From an uncultured Alistipes sp. (GTDB taxonomy: Bacteria > Bacteroidota > Bacteroidia > Bacteroidales > Rikenellaceae): 6,905 nt of DNA. Shown here in pieces: positions 1-5,756 of this stretch. Under the pieces are notes generated by a model. That model had not been told where the DNA came from. It ran no database searches and saw only the letters and a program-made list of their open reading frames with translations. Within the stretch, counting starts at the first letter, position 1; each line of letters opens with the position of its first letter. Position numbers and translations under genes: made by a program. Location: positions 1 through 6,905 of the forward strand of contig CAJGDL010000091.1 of assembly GCA_904502075.1 (NCBI GenBank), read 5' to 3'.

Positions 1-30
1 AATCTGATTACCATTATTTTCCGAAAATTC

Positions 31-39
31 GGGGGGGGG
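31..39. repeat. G9 homopolymer tract upstream of promoter
   Basis: Nine consecutive G residues, preceded by a small inverted repeat (CCGAA at 21-25, TTCGG at 28-32) and followed by a second run of five G at 46-50. The tract lies 37 bp upstream of the predicted -33 element, so it is outside the core promoter. G tracts of this length can change length by slippage, but no effect on expression can be read from the sequence. It may simply be part of the intergenic DNA. Confidence 0.6.
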
Positions 40-75
40 ATTTCTGGGGGTTAAAGAGCAAAAAAGAGCGGAAAA

Positions 76-108
76 TTTTGGCAGTTTATTACTTTTTTCT
101 TACTTTTG
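76..108 (+). promoter_or_regulatory. Bacteroidetes-type sigma promoter for the capsule operon
   Basis: A -33 element TTTG (77-80, within TTTTG at 76-80) is followed after 20 bp by TACTTTTG (101-108), a full match to the Bacteroides -7 consensus TAnnTTTG. Transcription should start a few bases downstream, around 113-118, giving a leader of about 175-180 nt before the first gene. Two copies of AAAGAGC (53-59 and 63-69), exactly 10 bp apart, sit just upstream. I see no long inverted repeats bracketing the promoter of the kind that flank invertible capsule promoters in B. fragilis, so phase inversion is not supported by what is visible here. Confidence 0.72.
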
Positions 109-114
109 TGAAGA

Positions 115-292
115 AAAGTACACCTATATAAATCACACGATTTAAGGAGTACCTTTCGGGGTTGCGGCCCACCCCTCCGGATCGGAACGGGTACCGCGCG
201 TCGGACAAGCCGACCCAACCCCACCTGCCTCATCGTTGGGTCGAAGCATCACCCGAAGATGGGGGAATAGAAGATATATCCGTAAGTGAAGG
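115..292 (+). promoter_or_regulatory. structured 5' leader of the operon, possible antiterminator target
   Basis: This untranslated stretch holds several perfect complementary segments that cannot all pair at once. GGGGT 158-162 pairs locally with ACCCC 171-175. GGGGTTG 158-164 can instead pair with CAACCCC 216-222. GTCGG 200-204 pairs with CCGAC 210-214. CGACCCAAC 211-219 pairs perfectly with GTTGGGTCG 235-243, a 9-bp stem with a 15-nt loop. The last stem excludes both the 200-214 hairpin and the 158-222 pairing. UpxY proteins are known to need the 5' leader of their own operon for antitermination, so this RNA is a plausible recognition or pausing region. That role is inference; no U-tract terminator is visible. 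A stop codon at 287-289 lies just before the first gene. Confidence 0.5.
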
Positions 293-829
293 ATGACCAC
301 AGGGGCCGTTCCCGAGTGCTGGTATGCACTCAAGGTATTCTACAACAAAGTATTCCAAATTGAATCCTTACTAAAACCGCGCGAGATCGAGGTATATATC
401 CCGTTGCGCACGGTGGAGCGTATCGTTCGCGGACAGAAGGTACGTCGTCGCCAGCCGGCGGTGGCCTCACTGATGTTCATGCGCACCTCCCCTACCCAGG
501 CCGAAGAGCTGCAAAAGGAGCTACTGGGTCGCGTCATGATCTATGCGGATCGCGAAAGCCGCCAGCCGATAGCCATTCCCGAGGAGCAAATGCGCCGCTT
601 CATTCAGGTCACCTCGATCGAGGATAACGGCATGGAGTACCTGGGCGAACCCTCGACAGAGTGGACAACCGGACAGCGTGTCCGCGTCACGGACGGCGTC
701 TTCAAAGGGTCGGAAGGCTACATCAAACGCATCAAGGGCAACCATCGCCTGATCGTGGCCATCGAAGGCATCGTAGCCGTCGCCACCTCCTACATCCCCA
801 CCTGCTTCCTGGAGCCCGTGGAGGAGTAA
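293..829 (+). CDS. UpxY-type NusG-like transcription antiterminator
   Basis: A 178-residue specialised NusG paralogue of the UpxY family, which prevents premature termination in long Bacteroidales polysaccharide operons. The N-terminal NGN domain begins with WYALKVFYNK (residues 10-19) and continues through EVYIPL (33-38) and SLMFMR (59-64). A C-terminal KOW-like segment starts at GQRVRVTDGVFKGSEG (127-142) and runs to the end. The start is firm: ATG 293 lies six bases after an in-frame TGA, and the conserved WYAL motif follows within ten residues. It is the first gene after the promoter and leader, the usual place for upxY. In B. fragilis upxY is followed by upxZ, which encodes an inhibitor of other loci's UpxY proteins; none is present here, since the next gene is already biosynthetic. 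The protein is soluble and should act on RNA polymerase in cis. A general NusG is unlikely because of the operon position and short length. Confidence 0.9.
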   Translation: MTTGAVPECWYALKVFYNKVFQIESLLKPREIEVYIPLRTVERIVRGQKVRRRQPAVASLMFMRTSPTQAEELQKELLGRVMIYADRESRQPIAIPEEQMRRFIQVTSIEDNGMEYLGEPSTEWTTGQRVRVTDGVFKGSEGYIKRIKGNHRLIVAIEGIVAVATSYIPTCFLEPVEE

Positions 830-859
830 CAGACAATAAAAATATAGAAACATTCTACT

Positions 860-881
860 CCGGTTGGAACTCTCCAACCGG
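860..881 (+). other. perfect hairpin between upxY-like gene and dehydratase gene
   Basis: CCGGTTGGA (860-868) and TCCAACCGG (873-881) form a perfect 9-bp stem with the four-base loop ACTC. It lies 30 bp after the antiterminator stop codon and 23 bp before the next ATG. The following bases (CTAAATACATAATAAATCC) lack a U-tract, so it is not a canonical intrinsic terminator. It could be a pause or attenuation site on which the antiterminator acts, or an mRNA processing or stability element that lowers or separates expression of gene 1 from the rest. The structure is seen directly; the role is inference. Confidence 0.65.
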
Positions 882-904
882 CTAAATACATAATAAATCC
901 TGGT

Positions 905-2845
905 ATGTATCGCCTGATTGAAAAGCTCCATTTGGATCGCTATTTGAGTTCCAAACTGATTCTTTGCATTGATTTAGCAGTATCTTTTGTAGCATCGACA
1001 GCTGCCCTGCTTTTGGCTGAGTTATTTGTTGCGACGTTGGCCCCGATCGTCGAATTCGCCCTCTATTGGCTGAGCGGATCTGTGATCTTCTCGGGCATCT
1101 GGTTCTATCTGCTTCGCACCCACCATTCGGTGATTCGCCACTCTTCGTTGCGCGAAATCGGGCGCTTCGCCCTGGCCGTAGTCGGGAAGGAGTTTCTACT
1201 CTTCCTGGGGATGTGGTTTTGGCCCGAGATGACCTTCACCTGGCCTCAAGCAATTGCCCTACTGAGTCTCGACGGCATGATATCGCTCTGCTTCCTGATT
1301 TTGTTGCGCGTGATGATGGTCGTTTCGTATGATGTACTGAAGAAGCGAATGCGCTCGCGCCGCCAGCGATTGAATGTACTGGTTTACGGAACAAGCGACA
1401 AATCGGTGGCCCAGGTGACCCGCCTGCTCAACTCAACCCACTACCAGGTGATCGGATTTTTGACCTATGGCCCTCGCCTGAAGGATCACATGATTTCGGA
1501 CTGTCGCGTGGTATACTTCGAAACCCAGGAGCAGGTGGAATACCTCAAAGAGCAACTCGACTTGGACGCCATCCTCTTTGCTACCAACGATGAGGCCCAA
1601 AACGAGCAGGAGCGCCTGATCCGCTACTGCGTGGAATCGAACATCAAGGTGCTGATCGCTCCTCCGATTGATGAGGTGATCGACGGAAAACTGATGCGTC
1701 AGTCGATTCGTGAGATCAAGATCGAGGACCTGCTGGGTCGCCCCGAGATTAAGATCTCGATGGAGGAGATCATCGCCAACTTCCGGGGGAAGACCATCAT
1801 GGTGACGGGTGCCGCAGGTTCGATCGGTTCGGAGTTGTGTCGTCAGTTGGCCACCTTCGGGGTGAAAGAGTTGATCCTCTTCGACAATGCCGAAACCCCG
1901 ATGCACAACATCCGCCTGGAGCTCGAGGAGCGTTTCGGGAATCTGAAATTTACCCCCATCATCGGCGATGTGCGCCAAAAGGCTCGCCTCGACTTTGCCT
2001 TTCGCCAATATCGTCCGCAGGTGGTATTCCACGCCGCGGCCTACAAACACGTCCCCCTCATGGAGGAGAACCCCTGCGAAGCGGTCTATGTCAATGTGGC
2101 CGGCTCGCGCAATGTGGCCGACAAGTGTATCGAATACGATGTGGAGAAGATGGTGATGATCTCGACCGACAAGGCCGTGAACCCCACCAACATCATGGGT
2201 TGCACGAAGCGCTTGGCCGAGATCTATGTGCAGTCGCTCGGTCTGGCCATCGAACAAGGCAAGATCAAAGGCAAGACCAAATTTGTCACCACCCGCTTCG
2301 GCAATGTGCTGGGATCGAACGGTTCGGTGATCCCCCGCTTCCGCGAACAGATCGCCAAGGGTGGCCCCGTGACGGTTACCCATCCCGAAATCACCCGCTT
2401 CTTCATGACCATTCCCGAGGCTTGTCGCCTGGTGATGGAGGCCGCCACGATGACCTCCGGCAACCAGATCTTTGTCTTCGACATGGGCGAGTCAGTCAAA
2501 ATCGCCCACCTGGCCGAGCGAATGATCAAACTGGCCGGATTTGTTCCCAATCAGGATATCATGATCGAGTTCACCGGCTTGCGTCCCGGAGAAAAACTCT
2601 ACGAAGAGGTGCTCTCGAATGCCGAAAACACCCTGGCCACCGACCACGACCGAATCCGCATCGCCAAGGTCCGAGAATACGATTACGAAGAGGTGTGTCA
2701 TGCAACCACCCAAATGGAAGAGATGGCCGAAAAGGTAATCATCCCCGAGATGGTGCGTCTGATGAAGCGCACGGTGCCCGAATTCAAGTCGAAGAACTCG
2801 CGCTTCGAAGAGTTCGATGTGGAGATAGAAAACGAAAATAGATAG
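905..2845 (+). CDS. membrane-bound FlaA1/CapD/WbpM-type UDP-HexNAc 4,6-dehydratase
   Basis: A 646-residue polysaccharide biosynthesis protein of the long FlaA1/WbpM/PglF class. The N-terminus has about four hydrophobic membrane segments (roughly 18-40, 50-70, 87-106, 114-137), then a basic stretch (KKRMRSRRQR, 146-155). A central Rossmann-like domain begins at VLVYGTS (158-164). The C-terminal SDR domain starts with TGAAGSIGS (301-309, NAD-binding GxxGxxG). The active-site region reads STDKAVNPTNIMGCTK (420-435), so the usual Tyr is replaced by Met431 upstream of Lys435, the S-M-K arrangement known from WbpM-like enzymes. The likely reaction is UDP-GlcNAc to UDP-2-acetamido-2,6-dideoxy-4-keto-hexose, the first step to QuiNAc, FucNAc or bacillosamine-type sugars, at the inner face of the cytoplasmic membrane. 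The exact end sugar depends on downstream genes not seen here. The next gene starts 12 bp after the stop in the same frame, supporting co-transcription. Full length, no defects seen. Confidence 0.9.
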   Translation: MYRLIEKLHLDRYLSSKLILCIDLAVSFVASTAALLLAELFVATLAPIVEFALYWLSGSVIFSGIWFYLLRTHHSVIRHSSLREIGRFALAVVGKEFLLFLGMWFWPEMTFTWPQAIALLSLDGMISLCFLILLRVMMVVSYDVLKKRMRSRRQRLNVLVYGTSDKSVAQVTRLLNSTHYQVIGFLTYGPRLKDHMISDCRVVYFETQEQVEYLKEQLDLDAILFATNDEAQNEQERLIRYCVESNIKVLIAPPIDEVIDGKLMRQSIREIKIEDLLGRPEIKISMEEIIANFRGKTIMVTGAAGSIGSELCRQLATFGVKELILFDNAETPMHNIRLELEERFGNLKFTPIIGDVRQKARLDFAFRQYRPQVVFHAAAYKHVPLMEENPCEAVYVNVAGSRNVADKCIEYDVEKMVMISTDKAVNPTNIMGCTKRLAEIYVQSLGLAIEQGKIKGKTKFVTTRFGNVLGSNGSVIPRFREQIAKGGPVTVTHPEITRFFMTIPEACRLVMEAATMTSGNQIFVFDMGESVKIAHLAERMIKLAGFVPNQDIMIEFTGLRPGEKLYEEVLSNAENTLATDHDRIRIAKVREYDYEEVCHATTQMEEMAEKVIIPEMVRLMKRTVPEFKSKNSRFEEFDVEIENENR

Positions 2846-2857
2846 AGGATTCAACCC

Positions 2858-3919
2858 ATGAAAAAGGTTCTTGTTACAGGTGCAGCCGGATTTATCGGTT
2901 CGCGGTTGGTGCTCCGGCTCTTTGAGCAGGAGCGCGGGGTGGAGGTCGTAGGCCTCGACTCGGTGAACGACTATTACGATGTGCGCATCAAGGAGTATCG
3001 TCTGCGAGAGTTGGAAGCGGCAGCCGAGGCACATTCCGACTGCCGGTGGGAGTTTGTGAAGGGTAACCTGGCCGACAAGGCGCTGATCGACCGTCTGTTT
3101 GCGGAGCACGACTTCGACGTAGTGGTCAACCTTGCGGCGCAGGCCGGCGTGCGCTACTCGATCACCAACCCCGAGGCCTATATCGAGAGCAACCTGGTGG
3201 GTTTCTTCAACATCCTGGAGGCTTGTCGCCACAGCTACGATGGCGGAAAACGCGGCGTGGAGCACCTGGTCTACGCCTCCTCCTCGTCGGTCTACGGATC
3301 GAACAAGAAGGTCCCCTACTCGACCGACGACAAGGTAGACAATCCGGTGAGTCTCTATGCCGCAACCAAGAAGTCGAACGAGTTGATGGCTCACGCCTAC
3401 TCGAAGCTCTACAACATCCCCTCGACGGGACTTCGCTTCTTCACGGTCTATGGCCCGGCGGGTCGTCCCGACATGGCCTACTTCGGCTTTACGAACAAAC
3501 TTTTGAAGGGCGAGAAGATACAGATTTTTAACTACGGCAACTGCAAACGCGACTTTACCTATGTAGACGATATCGTGGAGGGTGTGTTGCGTGTGATGCG
3601 CAAGGCTCCGGCCCGTCGCCAAGGCGAGGACGGACTGCCCGAGCCCCCCTATGCGGTCTACAACATCGGCAACTCGGAGCCCGAGAACCTGCTCAACTTC
3701 GTGGACATCCTCCAGCAGGAGTTGATTCGCGCCGGGGTGCTGCCCGAGGATTATGACTTCGAGGCCCACAAAGAGCTTGTGGCCATGCAGCCCGGAGATG
3801 TGCCTACGACCTATGCCGACACCTCGGCCCTGGAGCGCGACTTCGGCTTCAAACCCCACACCCCCTTGCGCGAGGGACTTCGTCGCTTTGCCGAGTGGTA
3901 CAAAGAGTTCTACGGATAA
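2858..3919 (+). CDS. NAD-dependent epimerase, probable UDP-glucuronate 4-epimerase
   Basis: A 353-residue extended SDR enzyme that most likely interconverts UDP-GlcA and UDP-GalA in the cytosol. The NAD-binding motif is TGAAGFIGS (residues 7-15). It is followed by GLDSVNDYYDVRIKEYRL, a stretch characteristic of UDP-glucuronate 4-epimerases. YASSSSVYG (139-147) supplies the catalytic Ser region, and YAATKK (167-172) gives the catalytic Tyr167 and Lys171. RFFTVYGPAGRPDMA and RDFTYVDDIVEG follow, both typical of the same family. The start is the first ATG after the in-frame stop of the preceding gene, 12 bp away, so the two genes are probably translated from one mRNA. Pairing with a UDP-glucose dehydrogenase two features downstream supports the substrate assignment. 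UDP-Glc or UDP-GlcNAc 4-epimerase (GalE/WbpP-like) is a less likely alternative. A 305-bp gap follows, beginning with repeats right after the stop codon. Confidence 0.87.
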   Translation: MKKVLVTGAAGFIGSRLVLRLFEQERGVEVVGLDSVNDYYDVRIKEYRLRELEAAAEAHSDCRWEFVKGNLADKALIDRLFAEHDFDVVVNLAAQAGVRYSITNPEAYIESNLVGFFNILEACRHSYDGGKRGVEHLVYASSSSVYGSNKKVPYSTDDKVDNPVSLYAATKKSNELMAHAYSKLYNIPSTGLRFFTVYGPAGRPDMAYFGFTNKLLKGEKIQIFNYGNCKRDFTYVDDIVEGVLRVMRKAPARRQGEDGLPEPPYAVYNIGNSEPENLLNFVDILQQELIRAGVLPEDYDFEAHKELVAMQPGDVPTTYADTSALERDFGFKPHTPLREGLRRFAEWYKEFYG

Positions 3920-3920
3920 T

Positions 3921-3950
3921 TCAAAATTCAGAATTCAAAATTCAAAATTA
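3921..3950. repeat. AT-rich short direct repeats, first copy
   Basis: Starting one base after the epimerase stop codon, the unit TTCAAAATT or AATTCA recurs several times in 30 bp (TTCAAAA at 3935-3941 and 3941-3947 are adjacent). The 15-mer TCAAAATTCAGAATT at 3921-3935 is repeated exactly at 4091-4105. The two copies bracket the palindromic repeat at 3966-4079, though not immediately: 30 bp separate it on the left and 11 bp on the right. Function is unknown; they may be remnants of a larger mobile or rearranged segment. Confidence 0.7.
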
Positions 3951-3965
3951 GGCTCTTGGTCGTTT

Positions 3966-4079
3966 CGTCATTGCGAGCGAACAGAGTGAGCGTGGCAATC
4001 TTTTTATCAGCGACTAATCACAGCGTGATTACGCCCATAAAAGGATCCCCACGTCGGGCAAGCCCTCCTCGGGATGACG
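3966..4079. repeat. 114-bp palindromic GTCATTGCGAG-type intergenic repeat
   Basis: The element begins CGTCAT (3966-3971) and ends ATGACG (4074-4079), a terminal inverted repeat. Inside are three further pairings: ATTGC 3970-3974 with GCAAT 3995-3999; TAATCAC 4015-4021 with GTGATTA 4025-4031 around an AGC loop, extended by GCG 4010-4012 with CGC 4032-4034 across a two-base bulge; and ATCCC 4045-4049 with GGGAT 4071-4075. The wording GTCATTGCGAGCGA, GTGGCAATC and CGGGATGACG resembles a family of dispersed intergenic repeats I recall from many bacterial genomes. Small size, terminal inverted repeats and lack of coding potential suggest a non-autonomous, MITE-like or REP-like element. Its strand and effect on transcription into ugd cannot be decided here. 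Confidence 0.7.
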
Positions 4080-4090
4080 CCTTGGGATAC

Positions 4091-4105
4091 TCAAAATTCA
4101 GAATT
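4091..4105. repeat. second copy of the 15-bp AT-rich direct repeat
   Basis: TCAAAATTCAGAATT, identical to 3921-3935 and 170 bp downstream in the same orientation. Together the copies flank the palindromic element, so recombination between them would delete 170 bp including that element. Confidence 0.75.
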
Positions 4106-4159
4106 ATTTTCCCTGTCGCTCGGTTTATTACCATAGCTTATTTATAGAGAATATTTTCC

Positions 4160-4171
4160 GGGAATATTCCC
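4160..4171. promoter_or_regulatory. 12-bp perfect palindrome upstream of ugd, possible operator
   Basis: GGGAATATTCCC is a perfect palindrome, 53 bp upstream of the ugd ATG. It also overlaps a stem-loop option, GAATATT 4149-4155 with AATATTC 4163-4169. Size and symmetry suit a dimeric regulator site, but a chance palindrome or part of an old mobile element is equally possible; no regulator is encoded nearby. Confidence 0.35.
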
Positions 4172-4224
4172 AACGACAAGAGAATCATTACTCATTGTTA
4201 ATTCTTAATTATTTCTTAAGAGAT

Positions 4225-5526
4225 ATGAAAATTGCAGTAGCAGGAACGGGTTATGTAGGTCTTTCGATCGCGACCCTTTTGGCCCAGCACAACGAGGTGG
4301 TGGCCGTGGATGTGATTCCCGAGAAGGTGGATCTGATCAACAACAAGAAGTCGCCCATTCAGGATGACTACATCGAGCAGTATTTGGCCGAGAAGCCTCT
4401 GAATCTGCGTGCCACGCTCGATGGTCGCGAGGCTTATCGTCAGGCCGAGTTGGTGGTGATTGCTGCACCGACGAACTACGATCCCGTGAAGAACTACTTC
4501 GACACCCACCACCTGGAGGATGTCATCGACCTGGTGTTGGAGGTGAATCCCGAGGCGGTGATGATCATCAAGTCGACGATCCCCGTGGGCTACTGCCGTT
4601 CGCTCTATGTGAAGTATGCCGCCAAGGGGGTGAAGCGCCTCAATCTGCTCTTCTCGCCCGAGTTCCTGCGTGAGAGCAAGGCTCTCTACGACAACCTCTA
4701 CCCCTCGCGCATCATCGTGGGTGTACCCAAGCAGATCGAGGATGCGGAGTTCGATGCCGAGAACAAGGCCATCGCCGCCATTGCCGACCTCGAGAAGCTT
4801 GAGCGTTATGCCAAGTGTTTTGCCGAGCTCCTGCAGCAGGGGGCCATCAAGGAGGATATTCCGGTGCTCTTCATGGGCATGAAGGAGGCCGAGGCGGTGA
4901 AGCTCTTCGCCAACACCTATCTTGCGCTGCGCGTGAGCTACTTCAACGAGCTCGACACCTACGCCGAGGTCAAGGGGCTCGACTCGCAGGCCATCATCGA
5001 GGGTGTGGGCCTCGATCCCCGCATCGGCTCGCACTACAACAACCCCTCGTTCGGCTACGGCGGCTACTGCCTGCCGAAGGACACCAAGCAACTCTTGGCC
5101 AACTACAACGACGTGCCCCAGAACATGATGTCGGCCATCGTGGAGTCGAACCGCACGCGCAAGGATTTCATCGCTGACCAGGTACTCGCCAAGGCGGGCT
5201 ACTATACTGCATCGAGCGCGTGGAATTCGGCCAAGGAGCAGGAGGTGACGGTGGGTGTCTACCGCCTGACGATGAAGTCCAACTCGGACAACTTCCGCCA
5301 GTCGGCCATCCAGGGCGTGATGAAGCGCATCAAGGCCAAGGGTGCCAAGGTGGTGATCTACGAACCCACCCTCGAGAACGGCGTGTCGTTCTTCGGCTCG
5401 GAGGTGGTCAACGACCTCGAGCGCTTCAAGTCGGAGTGCTCGGCCATCATCGCCAACCGCTACGACTCGGCCCTCGACGACGTGAAAGAGAAGGTCTACA
5501 CACGCGATATTTTCCAGCGCGACTAA
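4225..5526 (+). CDS. ugd: UDP-glucose 6-dehydrogenase
   Basis: A 433-residue UDP-glucose/GDP-mannose dehydrogenase family enzyme that oxidises UDP-glucose to UDP-glucuronate with two NAD+ in the cytosol. The N-terminal Rossmann motif is GTGYVG (residues 7-12). STIPVG follows, then FSPEFLRES (143-151) with the conserved Glu146. KLFANTYLALR starts at Lys226 and includes Asn230. GYGGYCLPKD contains the catalytic nucleophile Cys282. The remainder is the C-terminal UDP-binding domain. All expected active-site residues are present. I chose ATG 4225 because MKIAVAGTGYVG is the standard family start; an in-frame TTG at 4195 would add ten residues with no family match. UDP-glucose is favoured over UDP-ManNAc or GDP-mannose by length and by the companion epimerase. 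The gene stands apart, with 305 bp of repeat-rich DNA upstream and two strong hairpins downstream, so it may be a separately acquired or separately regulated cassette. Confidence 0.93.
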   Translation: MKIAVAGTGYVGLSIATLLAQHNEVVAVDVIPEKVDLINNKKSPIQDDYIEQYLAEKPLNLRATLDGREAYRQAELVVIAAPTNYDPVKNYFDTHHLEDVIDLVLEVNPEAVMIIKSTIPVGYCRSLYVKYAAKGVKRLNLLFSPEFLRESKALYDNLYPSRIIVGVPKQIEDAEFDAENKAIAAIADLEKLERYAKCFAELLQQGAIKEDIPVLFMGMKEAEAVKLFANTYLALRVSYFNELDTYAEVKGLDSQAIIEGVGLDPRIGSHYNNPSFGYGGYCLPKDTKQLLANYNDVPQNMMSAIVESNRTRKDFIADQVLAKAGYYTASSAWNSAKEQEVTVGVYRLTMKSNSDNFRQSAIQGVMKRIKAKGAKVVIYEPTLENGVSFFGSEVVNDLERFKSECSAIIANRYDSALDDVKEKVYTRDIFQRD

Positions 5527-5531
5527 CCACC

Positions 5532-5564
5532 CTCCCCACCCCGATGATTTTGTCGGGGTGGGAG
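5532..5564 (+). terminator. strong stem-loop after ugd, without U-tract
   Basis: CCCACCCCGA (5535-5544) pairs perfectly with TCGGGGTGGG (5553-5562), a 10-bp stem with loop TGATTTTG. Skipping one unpaired C at 5534 adds two more pairs (CT 5532-5533 with AG 5563-5564). It begins five bases after the ugd stop codon, where a terminator would sit. The following bases (TAATCAAAAT) are not a U-run, so efficient intrinsic termination is doubtful. It may be a weak or antiterminator-sensitive terminator, or protect the 3' end of the upstream mRNA. Confidence 0.5.
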
Positions 5565-5579
5565 TAATCAAAATATGCC

Positions 5580-5614
5580 CTTATATCTCGCCTCCCGGCA
5601 GAGCGAGATATAAG
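5580..5614. repeat. 12-bp perfect inverted repeat between ugd and flippase gene
   Basis: CTTATATCTCGC (5580-5591) and GCGAGATATAAG (5603-5614) are exact inverted copies with an 11-base loop, CTCCCGGCAGA. The outer bases GCC 5577-5579 and GGC 5619-5621 could extend the stem across a short bulge. CTCCC in the loop (5592-5596) is complementary to GGGAG (5560-5564) on the 3' side of the preceding hairpin, so the two structures might interact. A tandem CAAGGG pair follows at 5615-5626. No U-tract follows. Possible roles are an attenuator, RNA processing site or protein-binding site; none can be chosen from sequence alone. The rest of the gap to the flippase start, up to 5756, contains nothing I recognise. 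Confidence 0.6.
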
Positions 5615-5756
5615 CAAGGGCAAGGGTGTGTGTTCGCCCCAGTCAACCACCCCTCTATCCACATCAAATTAACACCCGCCGATCGCATTCGCATCGACAA
5701 CCTAGCCACCTACAGCATGGGCTGCAAAAAAGTTCGAAAAATAAAAGAGTTTAAAT

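Larger units (their letters stand above)
3920..4224. other. gene-free spacer between epimerase gene and ugd
   Basis: No reading frame here resembles a protein. The spacer holds, in order, short AATTC-rich direct repeats, a 114-bp GC-rich palindromic repeat, a second copy of the AATTC-rich repeat, a 12-bp palindrome and AT-rich sequence (TTAATTCTTAATTA, 4199-4212) before the ugd start. I found no good TTTG/TAnnTTTG promoter; the nearest is TTG at 4082-4084 with TATTTTCC at 4105-4112 and 20 bp between, a poor match. ugd may therefore still depend on the main operon promoter. Confidence 0.7.

Noticed and set aside
142..333. Minus-strand open frames across the leader (51-233 and 142-333)
   Set aside because: They lie over the promoter and leader, have low-complexity Arg/Gly/Pro-rich translations and no recognisable domain; best explained as chance frames in structured RNA-coding DNA.
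1433..2383. Long minus-strand open frames opposite the enzyme genes (also 2492-3859 and 4216-5571)
   Set aside because: They are antisense to genes with clear catalytic motifs; the translations are rich in His, Val, Leu and Asp, as expected from reverse reading of G+C-rich codons, and show no domain.
3921..4105. CRISPR array
   Set aside because: Only one exact long-spaced repeat pair exists and the intervening DNA is a palindromic element, not regular spacers.
4082..4112. Possible separate promoter for ugd
   Set aside because: TTG and TATTTTCC with 20-bp spacing match the Bacteroidetes consensus poorly; not listed as a feature.
3956..4147. 63-codon + strand frame over the palindromic repeat
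   Set aside because: The frame is made almost entirely of the repeat element and its translation looks like no known protein.
4195..4224. Upstream TTG start for ugd
   Set aside because: It would add ten residues before the standard MKIAVAGTGYVG start; the AT-rich stretch is more likely untranslated.
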